A stretch of 64,000 nt of DNA, from contig NZ_BCXA01000021.1 in the NCBI RefSeq assembly GCF_001894865.1, positions 62,001 through 126,000 of the forward strand. The letters are read 5' to 3'. The notes below the pieces were generated by a model, which was given only the letters and a program-made list of their open reading frames with translations, made no database searches and was not told the DNA's origin. The position numbers were made by a program, and so were the translations under genes. Positions within the stretch are counted from its first letter, which is position 1; the number at the start of each line of letters is the position of its first letter. Positions 16,268-24,039 of the stretch are shown here, in pieces. Origin of the DNA: Rhodococcus maanshanensis NBRC 100610. GTDB taxonomy: Bacteria; Actinomycetota; Actinomycetes; Mycobacteriales; Mycobacteriaceae.

Positions 16268-16408
16268 CTAGGGATGATCCTCGGGTTGCCCGCGGGACAT
16301 CCACTTCTCGTCCGACTCCCCGGGATCCGGTCCGTCCCACCGTCCGATGAGAGCTGTTCCGCCGGCAAGGAGTACGAAAAACCCAGCAATGAGCACGATG
16401 GCGACCAC
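16268..16408 (-). CDS. small single-pass membrane protein (46 residues)
   Basis: A short minus-strand frame starting GTG at 16408 behind an AGGGGGA ribosome site six bases away. It reads a clean membrane segment, VAIVLIAGFFVLLAGGTAL, then a soluble acidic tail with GRWDGPDPGESDEKW, and stops at a TAG. A TTG at 16411 is an alternative start. The clean hydrophobic segment, codon usage and ribosome site make it more credible than overlapping plus-strand frames. No family recognised. Confidence 0.55.
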   Translation of the reverse strand: MVAIVLIAGFFVLLAGGTALIGRWDGPDPGESDEKWMSRGQPEDHP

Positions 16409-16596
16409 CAATTTTCCCCCTGTAGATCACCTGCAGCGGTGCGGCAGGTCTGCTACGCAGCCCACCCCGGCCGCGTTCGTGGTCCCGGAGGGTACCAACT
16501 TGTTCGCCGACCGTAACGGAATATTTGGACATTCGTCCGACTCGGATCAGCCACTACACACCGACCGATGCCCCTGCTGGCCGGTACAGTCGGCTC

Positions 16597-16917
16597 ATGC
16601 CTCGCCGTATCGACATCACGGATGTGGCAGAGGCCGGACTCAGCGAATGCGCCAGGAACGACGGGCCCGACTGTATGCCGGGATTCGGCGCCTTCCTTGT
16701 CGGAGGTGCGGTGGTCGCAATCGCGGTGATCGTGTGGCTTTCCCTTGCAGCGGCAGTCACCGGATCCATCGTCACCGCCACTTCCCTGCCCCGCCGACAC
16801 CGTGCCCTCTGGCTGCTGGCGGTCTGGGGACTCCCCCTTTTCGGTGCCGCCCTGTGGTGCCTCCGATCGCGGAAACGCATTCCTCGCCGATCAGAGCAGC
16901 GCAAGTCCTTCATCTGA
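16597..16917 (+). CDS. small PLDc_N-like membrane protein
   Basis: A 106-residue protein with an N-terminal hydrophilic part, a hydrophobic helix (LVGGAVVAIAVIVWLSLAAA) and a C-terminal segment WLLAVWGLPLFGAALWCL followed by RSRKR. The last part is the phospholipase D-nuclease N-terminal (PLDc_N) pattern, a two-helix module common in small actinobacterial membrane proteins of unknown role. Its last 66 bases are part of a segment that is duplicated at 22375. ATG 16597 was chosen because the upstream in-frame extension has no ribosome site. Confidence 0.65.
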   Translation: MPRRIDITDVAEAGLSECARNDGPDCMPGFGAFLVGGAVVAIAVIVWLSLAAAVTGSIVTATSLPRRHRALWLLAVWGLPLFGAALWCLRSRKRIPRRSEQRKSFI

Positions 16918-17217
16918 CTCCCGCTCCCACTCGGCGGCAACATGTCTCGGGAGGACGTGAGGTCACCACCCGGATTCGCAGAGCGCGGTGATCGACGCCA
17001 CCGCACGATCGGTGTGGCGATCAAACCGCACCGCCGCACCGTCAACCCTCCGCGGTCGCAGCAGATCGCCAATTGACGTCGCACCATGATTTGGTCAACG
17101 AACCGCCGCGAACAATTGCCAACTTCGATGACAACGACCGCCCCATGTTGTCGTCACCCTAGTTGTCACACGACAGATCAGCACGTCGGGAGTTGCCAAC
17201 TACGATGACGATTCACA
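16852..17217 (+). repeat. long direct duplication, copy A (366 bp)
   Basis: Starts inside the PLDc_N gene (CTGTGGTGCCTCCGATCG) and ends exactly at the TTCACA terminus of L4. Copy B at 22375-22732 is nearly identical apart from scattered substitutions and one 8-bp deletion. Sequence flanking the copies is unrelated. Confidence 0.9.
17110..17217 (+). repeat. module right end L4 (108 bp)
   Basis: Begins GAACAATTGCCAACTTCG and ends ACGATGACGATTCACA. TTGCCAACTTCGATGAC near its start is repeated as TTGCCAACTACGATGAC near its end, 80 bp later. The reverse complement of the terminus (TGTGAATCGTCATCGTAG) matches the left ends. Confidence 0.85.
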
Positions 17218-17565
17218 CCCCGCGCGCCCGCCCAACCCGCAGCGCCGACGTTCGAGCGAGTCTGAGTCGCAACCAAGTTCAGTGAAACCGACCTTGAGCA
17301 ACCTCACCAACGCGCACATGACGAAGGCTGGCTCGGCGAAACCGAAGGCATCGACCTCACCCTGACCTTCGACCGCGGGGGTCAACCTCAAGGAGGCGGG
17401 GACGGCAGTAACCACTGCGAAATCATGAGGGCTCTCCTCGTATGCCTCGCGTCGGGCGCGCACGACGAAGGACGCCAGGCGGGTGGGTGCGATCGGCTCG
17501 ATCAACACCCACCCGCCGTATTGCAGCCGACGCCGCGACGTCAGGCTCTCGTCATCGAGCGCCTG

Positions 17566-18066
17566 TCATTTGGTGACGGTAACGGTGTGCGGTGCCGAGG
17601 CGTACTCCTTGCCGTCAGCACCGACGAACACCGCAGTCACCGACTTCGCGCCGGCCTTGTCGAACGTCAGGTCCGTCTTGGCAGTGCCGCCCACGACCGG
17701 GATCGGCGCTCCGACCGCCTTGTTGTCGACCTTGAACTGCACCTTGCCTGTGGAGGACGAGGGTGTGACGGTCGCCGTGAACGACGCCTTCGTACCGGCC
17801 TTCGCCGTAGCCGGACCCGCGAGCGTCGTCTTCACATCCACGACCTTGTCGGTACCGAGGGAGCCGGTCGGAAGAAGCTTCAGGAGGGGCGCGAGGGGGG
17901 AGTTGGGGCCGAGGATGTTCGCGAGGCTGCCGCCGCCATCGGCGCTGGCGCTGTGCGGTGCGGGGGAAGTGGTAACCGGAGCGGCCATCGCAGGAGCGGC
18001 GGTCATCAGTGACCCCCCGGCAATGAGGCCGGCGAGCACGGCAACTTTGATCGGGTGCTTCAACAT
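17566..18066 (-). CDS. secreted protein with bacterial Ig-like (Big_3-type) domain
   Basis: A 166-residue exported protein. The N-terminus has a clear signal peptide (MLKHPIKVAVLAGLIAGG, cleavage after AMAA). After a Ser/Gly-rich linker, residues about 80-165 form an Ig-like beta sandwich with TLAGPATAKAGTKASFTATV, TGKVQFKVDNKAVG and KSVTAVFVGADGKEY, the repeat found in bacterial cell-surface proteins. The ATG at 18066 is preceded by GAAAGGGAATATTT, an AT-rich start region unlike neighbouring genes. No sortase motif, so it is probably secreted or loosely wall-bound. The upstream 500 bases are distinctly AT-richer than the rest of the window, a sign of transfer. Confidence 0.8.
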   Translation of the reverse strand: MLKHPIKVAVLAGLIAGGSLMTAAPAMAAPVTTSPAPHSASADGGGSLANILGPNSPLAPLLKLLPTGSLGTDKVVDVKTTLAGPATAKAGTKASFTATVTPSSSTGKVQFKVDNKAVGAPIPVVGGTAKTDLTFDKAGAKSVTAVFVGADGKEYASAPHTVTVTK

Positions 18067-18799
18067 AAATATTCCCTTTCTCGTACGATCTGAACGATCG
18101 ACTGGATGAATTCCGCGGTTACCGTAATACGGATCGCATGCCCGTGGGGGGAAATTTTGACAAATTGTTCTGTCGGTGAACCAAAGCCCACCCCGAGACG
18201 CGCTCGCGCATCCTTCACCGAAGCTACAACACGCCACCAACCGGGCCTGAACTGCACTTTTGCATCAAAATACCCGTCGGCCCCCTGCGAGGCTCGACCA
18301 CAGAAACGCGAATCCTCCAGGCAAGATACAGCCACGTTTATTGTCAATCTGGCAGCCGATTCGGTTAATGCGGCGGGTATCGAAGTGCGCATATATCGAT
18401 ACATTCACAGCATGGACGTACTTTCAGATCGAAGCGCATTCCATGCACGTCAAATTCGTTACTCGGAAGATCGCAAATTTGACACCTGAGGCCAGGAATC
18501 GCCACAAATGTTGTCGGCACTCGCCGCGGTCGCGGCCATCACGCTGCCGCCCACGCCAACGCGATCGAGGGCAGGCATGAACCAGTACTTCGACCAGCTT
18601 TTCTCCTAGTTCGGGTCGAGGCCTAGCTTGGGACGTGCTCGAGTTGACCGAACTCGACGACGCTTGCCATCTCGTTCGCGCGGCCGGCGACATCGACCCA
18701 CCGCGTGTGATGTTCGAGCGGATTACACGTACGACGGCAACACCGCCCGATCAGCCGCCCAGGACTTCCCCTCGCTACCAGGTCTGGGGCCGGGCCGGC
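18067..18799. other. AT-richer intergenic stretch without recognisable gene
   Basis: Visibly lower in GC than its surroundings, especially 18070-18570. It must hold the promoter of the secreted Ig-like gene. No start with a ribosome site followed by a credible protein was found on either strand. Likely horizontally acquired filler DNA. Confidence 0.5.
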
Positions 18800-18895
18800 C
18801 CGTCGCGCGGACGGCCCGCGCCGAAGATCGATCAGCAAGTTGACCAGGCGCCGCCGGACGAATCCTTCGAACTCGCCGTCGCGATCAGACTTCAT
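18800..18895 (-). pseudogene. scrambled remnant of a SigE-family sigma factor
   Basis: The minus strand reads DRDGEFEGFVRRR directly joined to LVNLLIDLRRGPSARR. In the intact sigma gene at 19046 these correspond to AEFEDYVRRRR and, about 50 residues later, VLVNNLIDHHRRPFMRR. The remnant thus has an internal deletion of most of region 2 and no region 4. It points away from the intact copy. Confidence 0.5.
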
Positions 18896-18985
18896 GTCGC
18901 CCGCCTGGTTCGCAGGATCGAGAGCGTTCATGCCCAACTAACGGAAAACACGACCGAATCGGTTGCGCGGTAGCTCAAGAATCGA

Positions 18986-19001
18986 TGTGATGGTCGTCAC
19001 A
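18986..19001. promoter_or_regulatory. CRP/GlxR-type site upstream of sigma factor gene
   Basis: TGTGATGGTCGTCACA fits TGTGA-N6-TCACA, the binding consensus of actinobacterial cAMP receptor proteins. It is 44 bases upstream of the sigma gene start. GCAACC at 19011-19016, a -35-like motif of SigE-type promoters, follows. Confidence 0.5.
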
Positions 19002-19045
19002 TAACGGGAGGCAACCGGTTCGGTCATGGAATCCGTTGGTGGGGT

Positions 19046-19657
19046 ATGAACCAGAGAAAGTCGTCGAGCGGTGACCGGGACGTGGGGTCTCTTAGGGACG
19101 CCGAGTTCGAGGACTATGTGCGGCGCCGGCGGTCGGAGCTGTTGAGGTCGGCTACCTTGCTGACCAGCGGTGACGCGCACCTTGCCGAGGATCTCGTTCA
19201 AACGACGTTGACTCGTTTGTACTTGAAGTGGTCTCGTGCGCGGAGCACCAATCTCGATGCCTACGCTCGCAGGGTTCTGGTCAACAATCTCATCGACCAT
19301 CATCGCAGGCCTTTCATGCGGCGTGAGCGGCACGTGGCCGAGGTCCCGGATGTGGCGGCGGTACCCGGTTCGGGTGGGCAGCGCACGGGATTTGTGGACG
19401 AGGTTGTCGATCACCAGCTGCTGGCGGCGCTCGCGACATTGCCCCCACGGATGAGGGCTGTCGTGGTGCTCCGTTACGTCGAAGGTCTTGACGTGGCGGA
19501 GGCGGCGCACGCCTTGGGGTGCAGTTCCGGGACCGTCAAGAGCCAAGCGTCCCGTGGGGTGGAGAAATTACGTGACTTGTTGAGGCCCGCTGCGTCGGGC
19601 AGCGCTACCGCGAGCACATCGAAATCGCAGGATCGAATGAAGGAGACGGTTCGATGA
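19046..19657 (+). CDS. SigE-family ECF RNA polymerase sigma factor
   Basis: A 203-residue group 4 sigma factor. Region 2 runs from about residue 20 (FEDYVRRRRSELLRSATLL, AEDLVQTTLTRLYLKW) and region 4 from about 118 (LLAALATLPPRMRAVVVLRY, ALGCSSGTVKSQASRGVEKL). This is the SigE-family type abundant in actinomycetes. The ATG overlaps nothing upstream; a CRP-like site and a possible self-type -35 (GCAACC) precede it. The stop overlaps the ATG of the next gene (ATGA), typical of a sigma/anti-sigma pair. Target promoters are unknown. Confidence 0.9.
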   Translation: MNQRKSSSGDRDVGSLRDAEFEDYVRRRRSELLRSATLLTSGDAHLAEDLVQTTLTRLYLKWSRARSTNLDAYARRVLVNNLIDHHRRPFMRRERHVAEVPDVAAVPGSGGQRTGFVDEVVDHQLLAALATLPPRMRAVVVLRYVEGLDVAEAAHALGCSSGTVKSQASRGVEKLRDLLRPAASGSATASTSKSQDRMKETVR

Positions 19658-20298
19658 ACGTCGAGGAACGACTCGCCGGGTTGAACGTGCAGGCTGCATC
19701 TGATGTCAGTGACCAGGTGATCGAACAGGATGTGCGACGCGGGCGGGCGGCGCTTCGGCGGATTCGTGTCCGGCGCGGTGCGATTGGGGGCGGTGTCGCG
19801 TTCGCTCTCGCCGCAGCGGTCACGGTGGGAGCGACGGGCGTCATGGGGTCTGGGCAGCAGGTTCAGCCGGTTGCCGGGGGTGATCACCCGAGCGTGCAGG
19901 TGGGATCGTCGACTGTCCGCCTCGTTGCATACACCGGTGATCAGCCGGCGGGATACACGATCAGTCGTGTTCCGGAAGGTTTTGTCCTGCAGGGGTCTTC
20001 GCCGAGTTTCCTCACTCTGGCCCGGCAGGGTGACAATACGCCGGCGAACTATTTCGTGGACAAGATCCTCGTCAGTCTCGAGTCGGCAGCGCCCTCGCTC
20101 GAGGGGGGTGCGGTCTCGGTCCACGGAGCGCCGGCGGTGATCAACGTGGACGAGGGGACTCGGACGCTGCACTACACGGACGGGGCGCATTCGCTGCTGT
20201 TGCAGGCGTGGAGTGGCATCGGGTTGACCGATGCCCAACTCGTGGACCTGGCTGAAGGCGTGACCGTCACGCCCGACGCCGTCGCGCCCGTCGGATAA
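19654..20298 (+). CDS. membrane-anchored partner of the SigE-family sigma factor (anti-sigma-like)
   Basis: A 214-residue protein with a cytoplasmic N-terminus of about 42 residues, basic just before the membrane (RRGRAALRRIRVRRG), one membrane segment (GGGVAFALAAAVTVGATGVMG) and an extracytoplasmic domain of about 145 residues. This topology and the ATGA coupling to the sigma gene fit an anti-sigma or signal-sensing partner; no zinc-type anti-sigma motif is seen, so the mechanism differs from RsrA-like proteins. The outer domain has no named family that I recognise. It is followed 100 bases later by a short gene of unknown function. Confidence 0.75.
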   Translation: MNVEERLAGLNVQAASDVSDQVIEQDVRRGRAALRRIRVRRGAIGGGVAFALAAAVTVGATGVMGSGQQVQPVAGGDHPSVQVGSSTVRLVAYTGDQPAGYTISRVPEGFVLQGSSPSFLTLARQGDNTPANYFVDKILVSLESAAPSLEGGAVSVHGAPAVINVDEGTRTLHYTDGAHSLLLQAWSGIGLTDAQLVDLAEGVTVTPDAVAPVG

Positions 20299-20398
20299 AG
20301 GGAGCACAGGGGCAGTGTTCGACAACACGTCGCCTGATCACCCAGATGCCCTTCCTCGCATCGGATATCCCCGTTCCCCGCATGTGAGAGGACTGACC

Positions 20399-20713
20399 AT
20401 GACGATGCTCGACGGAGCAGAGGTCGCGCTCGTAGCCGCAATTCTCGACACCGAGCCAGCGGTCACCGGCGTGGTGCTGTGCGCGGACGAATACAGCCCT
20501 GTACCGAAGTGGGATCCGGTGGCAGTGGTGTGCCTGCGCGGCGCCAGGCAGGCGCTCGAACTCGAGGAGCGCGCTGTCGCGGCGTTCGCGACAACCCACC
20601 CTCCCGTGGCCCAGTACGAGATCGGCATCGACGACGACATGCGCGCGGCTGTCGAGCAGTCCCCGGACAGACCTGCCGCGTGCATCGTGACTCTGCCAGA
20701 GCTCGCGCCGTGA
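20399..20713 (+). CDS. hypothetical cytoplasmic protein
   Basis: A 104-residue acidic protein starting MTMLDGAEVALVAAILD. ATG 20399 has GAGAGGA upstream, while an earlier in-frame ATG at 20315 has none. It has no signal peptide or membrane segment and contains two cysteines (VVLC and AACIV). It follows the sigma/partner pair on the same strand by 100 bases, so it could be a third member of that unit. No family recognised. Confidence 0.55.
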   Translation: MTMLDGAEVALVAAILDTEPAVTGVVLCADEYSPVPKWDPVAVVCLRGARQALELEERAVAAFATTHPPVAQYEIGIDDDMRAAVEQSPDRPAACIVTLPELAP

Positions 20714-21293
20714 CCTCTCCAGTTACGCGCCGACCCTACTTCCCCCTTGACTGGAAGGACCGCGAATGCGCCGAGCCAACGACAGCGCGATATCGGCCGA
20801 CGGATCGACACCGGTAACGGCGGAGATTGGCGAGGAACTGAGAAGGTGTTCGCCGAGGAGGTCGAGGCCGCGTTGCATGCACCTCCGCCGATCTCCGATG
20901 CCCCGGGTAAGGCGAGGATCCGCTGTTCGCATTCTGGTGTACGTAAGGAATCGGACCGCGCTCCGTAATGACAACAATGCCTTGTCGATTCGTCGTGGAC
21001 TGCTGTTTCAGATCTTCTTCCACTCGCACTATCGCCTCTCTCGTGGATCGACCGTCGCGGCTGTCGCGAGGTCCGCGCATCGAGAGGGTGGGCCGGAACA
21101 CGGAGTCCTGTTCCGGCAGGCCGGAAACCCGCGGTCGGCCGCCCTGTGCCGTCCCCTTGCCCACCGGCCCAACCGCCTGTCAAGCCGCCGGATTGAGCTC
21201 GGCGACAGGGCGAGGCCGGCGTTCGGGCGCCCGATCGGAGGTGCGAGTTGTAGACGGCCCGTAGCTCACACGGCCGAGTACGGGGGCTGAAAA
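20714..21293. other. 580-base stretch without a secure gene
   Basis: A plus-strand frame from 20766 starts with protein-like sequence (TPVTAEIGEELR), and the next frame continues it (KVFAEEVEAALHAPPP), which hints at a frameshifted small gene, but neither part has a family match I can name. The rest has no credible frame. It may hold the promoter of the LysR gene at 21294. Confidence 0.35.
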
Positions 21294-22262
21294 GTGCTAG
21301 CGGGAAAAGACATCCAGTCGCGTCAACTCCGGTACTTCATCGCCGTCGCTGAGGAGTTGAGTTTCACCCGCGCGGCGCAGAAGCTGTATGTCGCGCAGCA
21401 GGCAATGAGCGCACAGATCAAGCAGCTCGAACAGTCCCTCGGCGTCACGCTACTGACGCGCACCACACGCAGCGTGGCCCTGACTGCTGCCGGCGCGGCG
21501 TTCTACGAGGACGCCACCGCGACGCTGGCTGCCATGGACGCCGCGGTCGGGCGCGCCCGCTTGATGCAGCGCACCGAAAGCACGCGGTTGGTGCTGGGCT
21601 TCGTTGAGGGGGCCGCGCTGACCCTGACCGAGCCGATCATGTCGGCGTTCCGTGATCGCCACCCCGGCGCCACGATCGAGATGCGCCAGTTCAACTACGA
21701 CGATCCGTCCTGCGGGCTGAATGACGGGTTGGTCGACGTGGCGTTCGTGCGCCGCCCACTGACCACCGACCGAGTCGACTTCCTTCGCCTGTTCACCCAG
21801 CCATTGGTGGCGCTGGTACGGGCCGATCACCACCTCGCCGAGCGCACCTCGGTCCGCGCGGCCGACCTGATCGACGAGCAGCTGTCCGGGGCGGCGAGCA
21901 CCGACCCGGTGTGGAACGCGTTCTGGGAACTCGACGAGCATCGAGGCGGAAGTCCCGGACGGATCGTGACCCGCTCTACGGGCCTGCTGGAGGTGTACCA
22001 GAAGGTGATGGCCGGCGTCTGCATCTCAGTGTCGGTGGCGTGCGCACGCTGGATCCCCCATCCCGGGGTGAAACTACTGCCGATCACCGACGTCGAGCAC
22101 AGCGAGGTCACGGTCGCGTGGCCGCGCGACACCGACTCGCCACTCGTCCGCTCGTTCGTCGACGTCGCCCGGCGGGTGCGTGATGAGCACCCGAAGCTGG
22201 TCACACGGCTACAGGAGCCGGACTTCAAGGGGCGCTCAGGCGTGACGTCATCCGAACGCTGA
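21294..22262 (+). CDS. LysR family transcriptional regulator
   Basis: A 322-residue LTTR. The N-terminal winged helix is typical: RQLRYFIAVAEELSFTRAA, AQQAMSAQIKQLEQSLGVTL and RTTRSVALTAAGAAF, given in part. The effector domain spans about residues 95-300. The start is GTG at 21294. No divergent target gene remains on its left, and on its right the DNA soon runs into the duplicated repeat segment, so its regulatory target has probably been lost or lies elsewhere. This suggests a gene carried in with the island. Confidence 0.88.
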   Translation: MLAGKDIQSRQLRYFIAVAEELSFTRAAQKLYVAQQAMSAQIKQLEQSLGVTLLTRTTRSVALTAAGAAFYEDATATLAAMDAAVGRARLMQRTESTRLVLGFVEGAALTLTEPIMSAFRDRHPGATIEMRQFNYDDPSCGLNDGLVDVAFVRRPLTTDRVDFLRLFTQPLVALVRADHHLAERTSVRAADLIDEQLSGAASTDPVWNAFWELDEHRGGSPGRIVTRSTGLLEVYQKVMAGVCISVSVACARWIPHPGVKLLPITDVEHSEVTVAWPRDTDSPLVRSFVDVARRVRDEHPKLVTRLQEPDFKGRSGVTSSER

Positions 22263-22374
22263 CGACACCAGCACGGCTTTGTGGCGCGTGACCTCGGTGT
22301 CGGCGCGGACCGGCCCGGGCGGCCCGGCGATGTCCTCGAGTTCACCTTCGAGGAGGGCTACGTCAGTGCCGCCG

Positions 22375-22732
22375 CTGTGGTGCCTCCGATCGCGGAAACG
22401 CATTCCTCGCCGATCAGAGCAGCGCAAGTCCTTCATCTGACTCCCGCTCCCACTCGGCGGCAACATGTCTCGGGAGGACATGAGGTCACCACCCGGATTC
22501 GCAGAGCGCGGTGATCGACGCCACCGCACGATCGGTGTGGCGATCAAACCGCACCGTCCACCCGCCGCGGTCGCAGCAGAGCGCCAATTGACATCGCACC
22601 ATGATTTGGTCAACGAACCGCCGCGAACAATTGCCACCTTCGATGACAACGACCGCCCCATGTTGTCGTCACCCTAGTTGTCACACGACAGATCAGCACG
22701 TCGGGAGTTGCCAACTACGATGACGATTCACA
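22375..22732 (+). repeat. long direct duplication, copy B (358 bp)
   Basis: Matches 16852-17217 with few substitutions and an 8-bp deletion near 22557, and carries the same 3' fragment of the PLDc_N gene without its start. It ends with the 108-bp element L5. The two copies bracket the secreted Ig-like, sigma and LysR genes. Confidence 0.9.
22625..22732 (+). repeat. module right end L5 (108 bp)
   Basis: Differs from L4 by one base near its start (TTGCCACC instead of TTGCCAAC). It ends TTCACA and is separated from left end R5 by exactly five bases, GCGGG. Confidence 0.85.
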
Positions 22733-22737
22733 GCGGG

Positions 22738-22823
22738 TGTGAACGGACACCGTAGTTGGCAATTTGCCAGCTAGTTGTCACAGTTGACACCGTAGTTGGC
22801 AATTTGACAGGTAGTTGTCACAG
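22738..22823 (+). repeat. module left end R5, tandemly repeated
   Basis: Begins TGTGAACGGACACCGTAG. A 40-bp unit (from 22751) is repeated from 22791. GTTGGC/GTTGTC motifs fall at 22755, 22774, 22795 and 22814, spaced 19, 21 and 19 bp. It contains the dyad TGGCAATTTGCCA. Confidence 0.8.
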
Positions 22824-22935
22824 CGGCACGAACCCCGATCCCGCGGGTGCAGTTCCTCACGGAGGTCATCGGCGCCGCAAACCAGGGTGTCGTGACCCGC
22901 CGGACCATGTCCCGAACAGGCGAAGGATCGGAACG

Positions 22936-23595
22936 ATGAGCCCGAGACGTAGCGTGCGGCGTGGGGCGGCTGGTGTGGTTGCTGCGGTGAACGCGCAGCT
23001 GGACCGTCCGATCTCGACACCTCTGGATGCTGAAGCCATCGCCCGGACTGCGTTCCTCGAACTCGATCAGCTGCCCGTGGCGGACTTGGCCCCGTTGTCC
23101 GAACTGTCGAACCTGACCGAACTGCGATTGCACGGGGAGGTAGTGATCGATCTTCGCCCGCTGTCGACGCTGACCGCGTTGCAGAGGCTCGACCTGCGCT
23201 GGTCGCCTGTGCGGGAGGTGTCCCCGTTGGCGGGCCTGAACGGTCTCACCCACCTCTACCTCAGCGCAACGCAAGTCAGTGATGTGTCCCCGCTTGCCGG
23301 TCTGACCGGACTGGAGTTTCTGGACCTGCGCTGGACGCCACTCCGGGACGTCGACCCCCTGGGGGGCCTGAGCGGCCTCACCTGCCTCAAACTCGCGGAG
23401 ACCGAGGTGGTCGACGTGGCTGCGTTGGCGGGCCTGACGGGCCTGACCTGGCTCGACCTCGAGGGGACCTCGATCACGGACGTCTCGCCACTGGCCGGCT
23501 TGCCGCATCTGGGAATGCTCGAACTCTCCGGATCACACGTCACAGATGTTTCCTCACTGCGCAGCATGGCCAACCTGACCATCATCGACGGGTGA
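22936..23595 (+). CDS. leucine-rich-repeat protein (internalin-type 22-residue repeats), cytoplasmic
   Basis: A 219-residue protein with about eight tandem 22-residue LRRs of the internalin/LRR_4 type, from residue about 48 to the end. Typical units contain VSDVSPLAGLTGLEFLDLRW and ITDVSPLAGLPHLGML. There is no signal peptide or membrane segment, so unlike internalins it should stay inside the cell and act by binding a protein. ATG 22936 has GAAGGA nine bases upstream. It is the only gene in the 1.2-kb module bounded by R5 and L6, which makes it look like a self-contained cargo gene. Confidence 0.85.
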   Translation: MSPRRSVRRGAAGVVAAVNAQLDRPISTPLDAEAIARTAFLELDQLPVADLAPLSELSNLTELRLHGEVVIDLRPLSTLTALQRLDLRWSPVREVSPLAGLNGLTHLYLSATQVSDVSPLAGLTGLEFLDLRWTPLRDVDPLGGLSGLTCLKLAETEVVDVAALAGLTGLTWLDLEGTSITDVSPLAGLPHLGMLELSGSHVTDVSSLRSMANLTIIDG

Positions 23596-23818
23596 GTGGA
23601 CGGAAGGACGACTGGGTGCGCCAGTGCAAGCCGCTCGTGCCGTCTCCTTGTCATGGACCAGTCAGATTTCGGGTAGGCCGTTGAACAGCTACACCTGGCA
23701 GACCTCGAGCTCTGAGCCGTCGACGGAGTGCGCGGGCTGACGACAGTGTCTCGCGGGTCAGCCTGGTCGTCGGCCGTGGACCGCAGACGAGATCCAAGGC
23801 CGCCTTGGGAATCAGACA
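23596..23818. other. short intergenic stretch before L6
   Basis: No coding frame with a ribosome site. It separates the LRR gene from right end L6 and may contain its terminator, but no clear hairpin with a U-run is visible. Confidence 0.4.
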
Positions 23819-23926
23819 GAACAATTGCCAACTTCGATGACCACGATCGCGCCCTGGCGTTGACACGCTAGTTGTCACACCGCAGGTCGGGGCTCCGAGA
23901 TTTGCCGACTTCGTTGGCAGTTCACA
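23819..23926 (+). repeat. module right end L6 (108 bp)
   Basis: Begins GAACAATTGCCAACTTCG and ends TTCACA; exactly as long as L4, L5 and L7 while differing from L4 at about a third of positions. With R6 it forms the dyad TTCACACC-GG-GGTGTGAA at 23921-23938. Confidence 0.85.
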
Positions 23927-23932
23927 CCGGGG

Positions 23933-23961
23933 TGTGAATGGTCACCGTGGTTGGCCATTCG
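23933..23961 (+). repeat. module left end R6
   Basis: Begins TGTGAATGGTCACCGTGG six bases after L6 and contains one GTTGGCCA at 23950. Shorter than R1 and R5; further motifs are not visible. Confidence 0.7.
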
Positions 23962-24039
23962 TCACCCCTGGGCTGAGATACGACTGCGCCCCGGACGCCA
24001 TCGATTGTGTCGATGACATCCGGGGCGCGGAAGGCTGAA

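Noticed and set aside
17200-17508. Minus-strand frame of 102 residues overlapping L4
   Set aside because: The first 75 residues look protein-like, but it runs through the repeat end, has no ribosome site and no family. Too weak to annotate.
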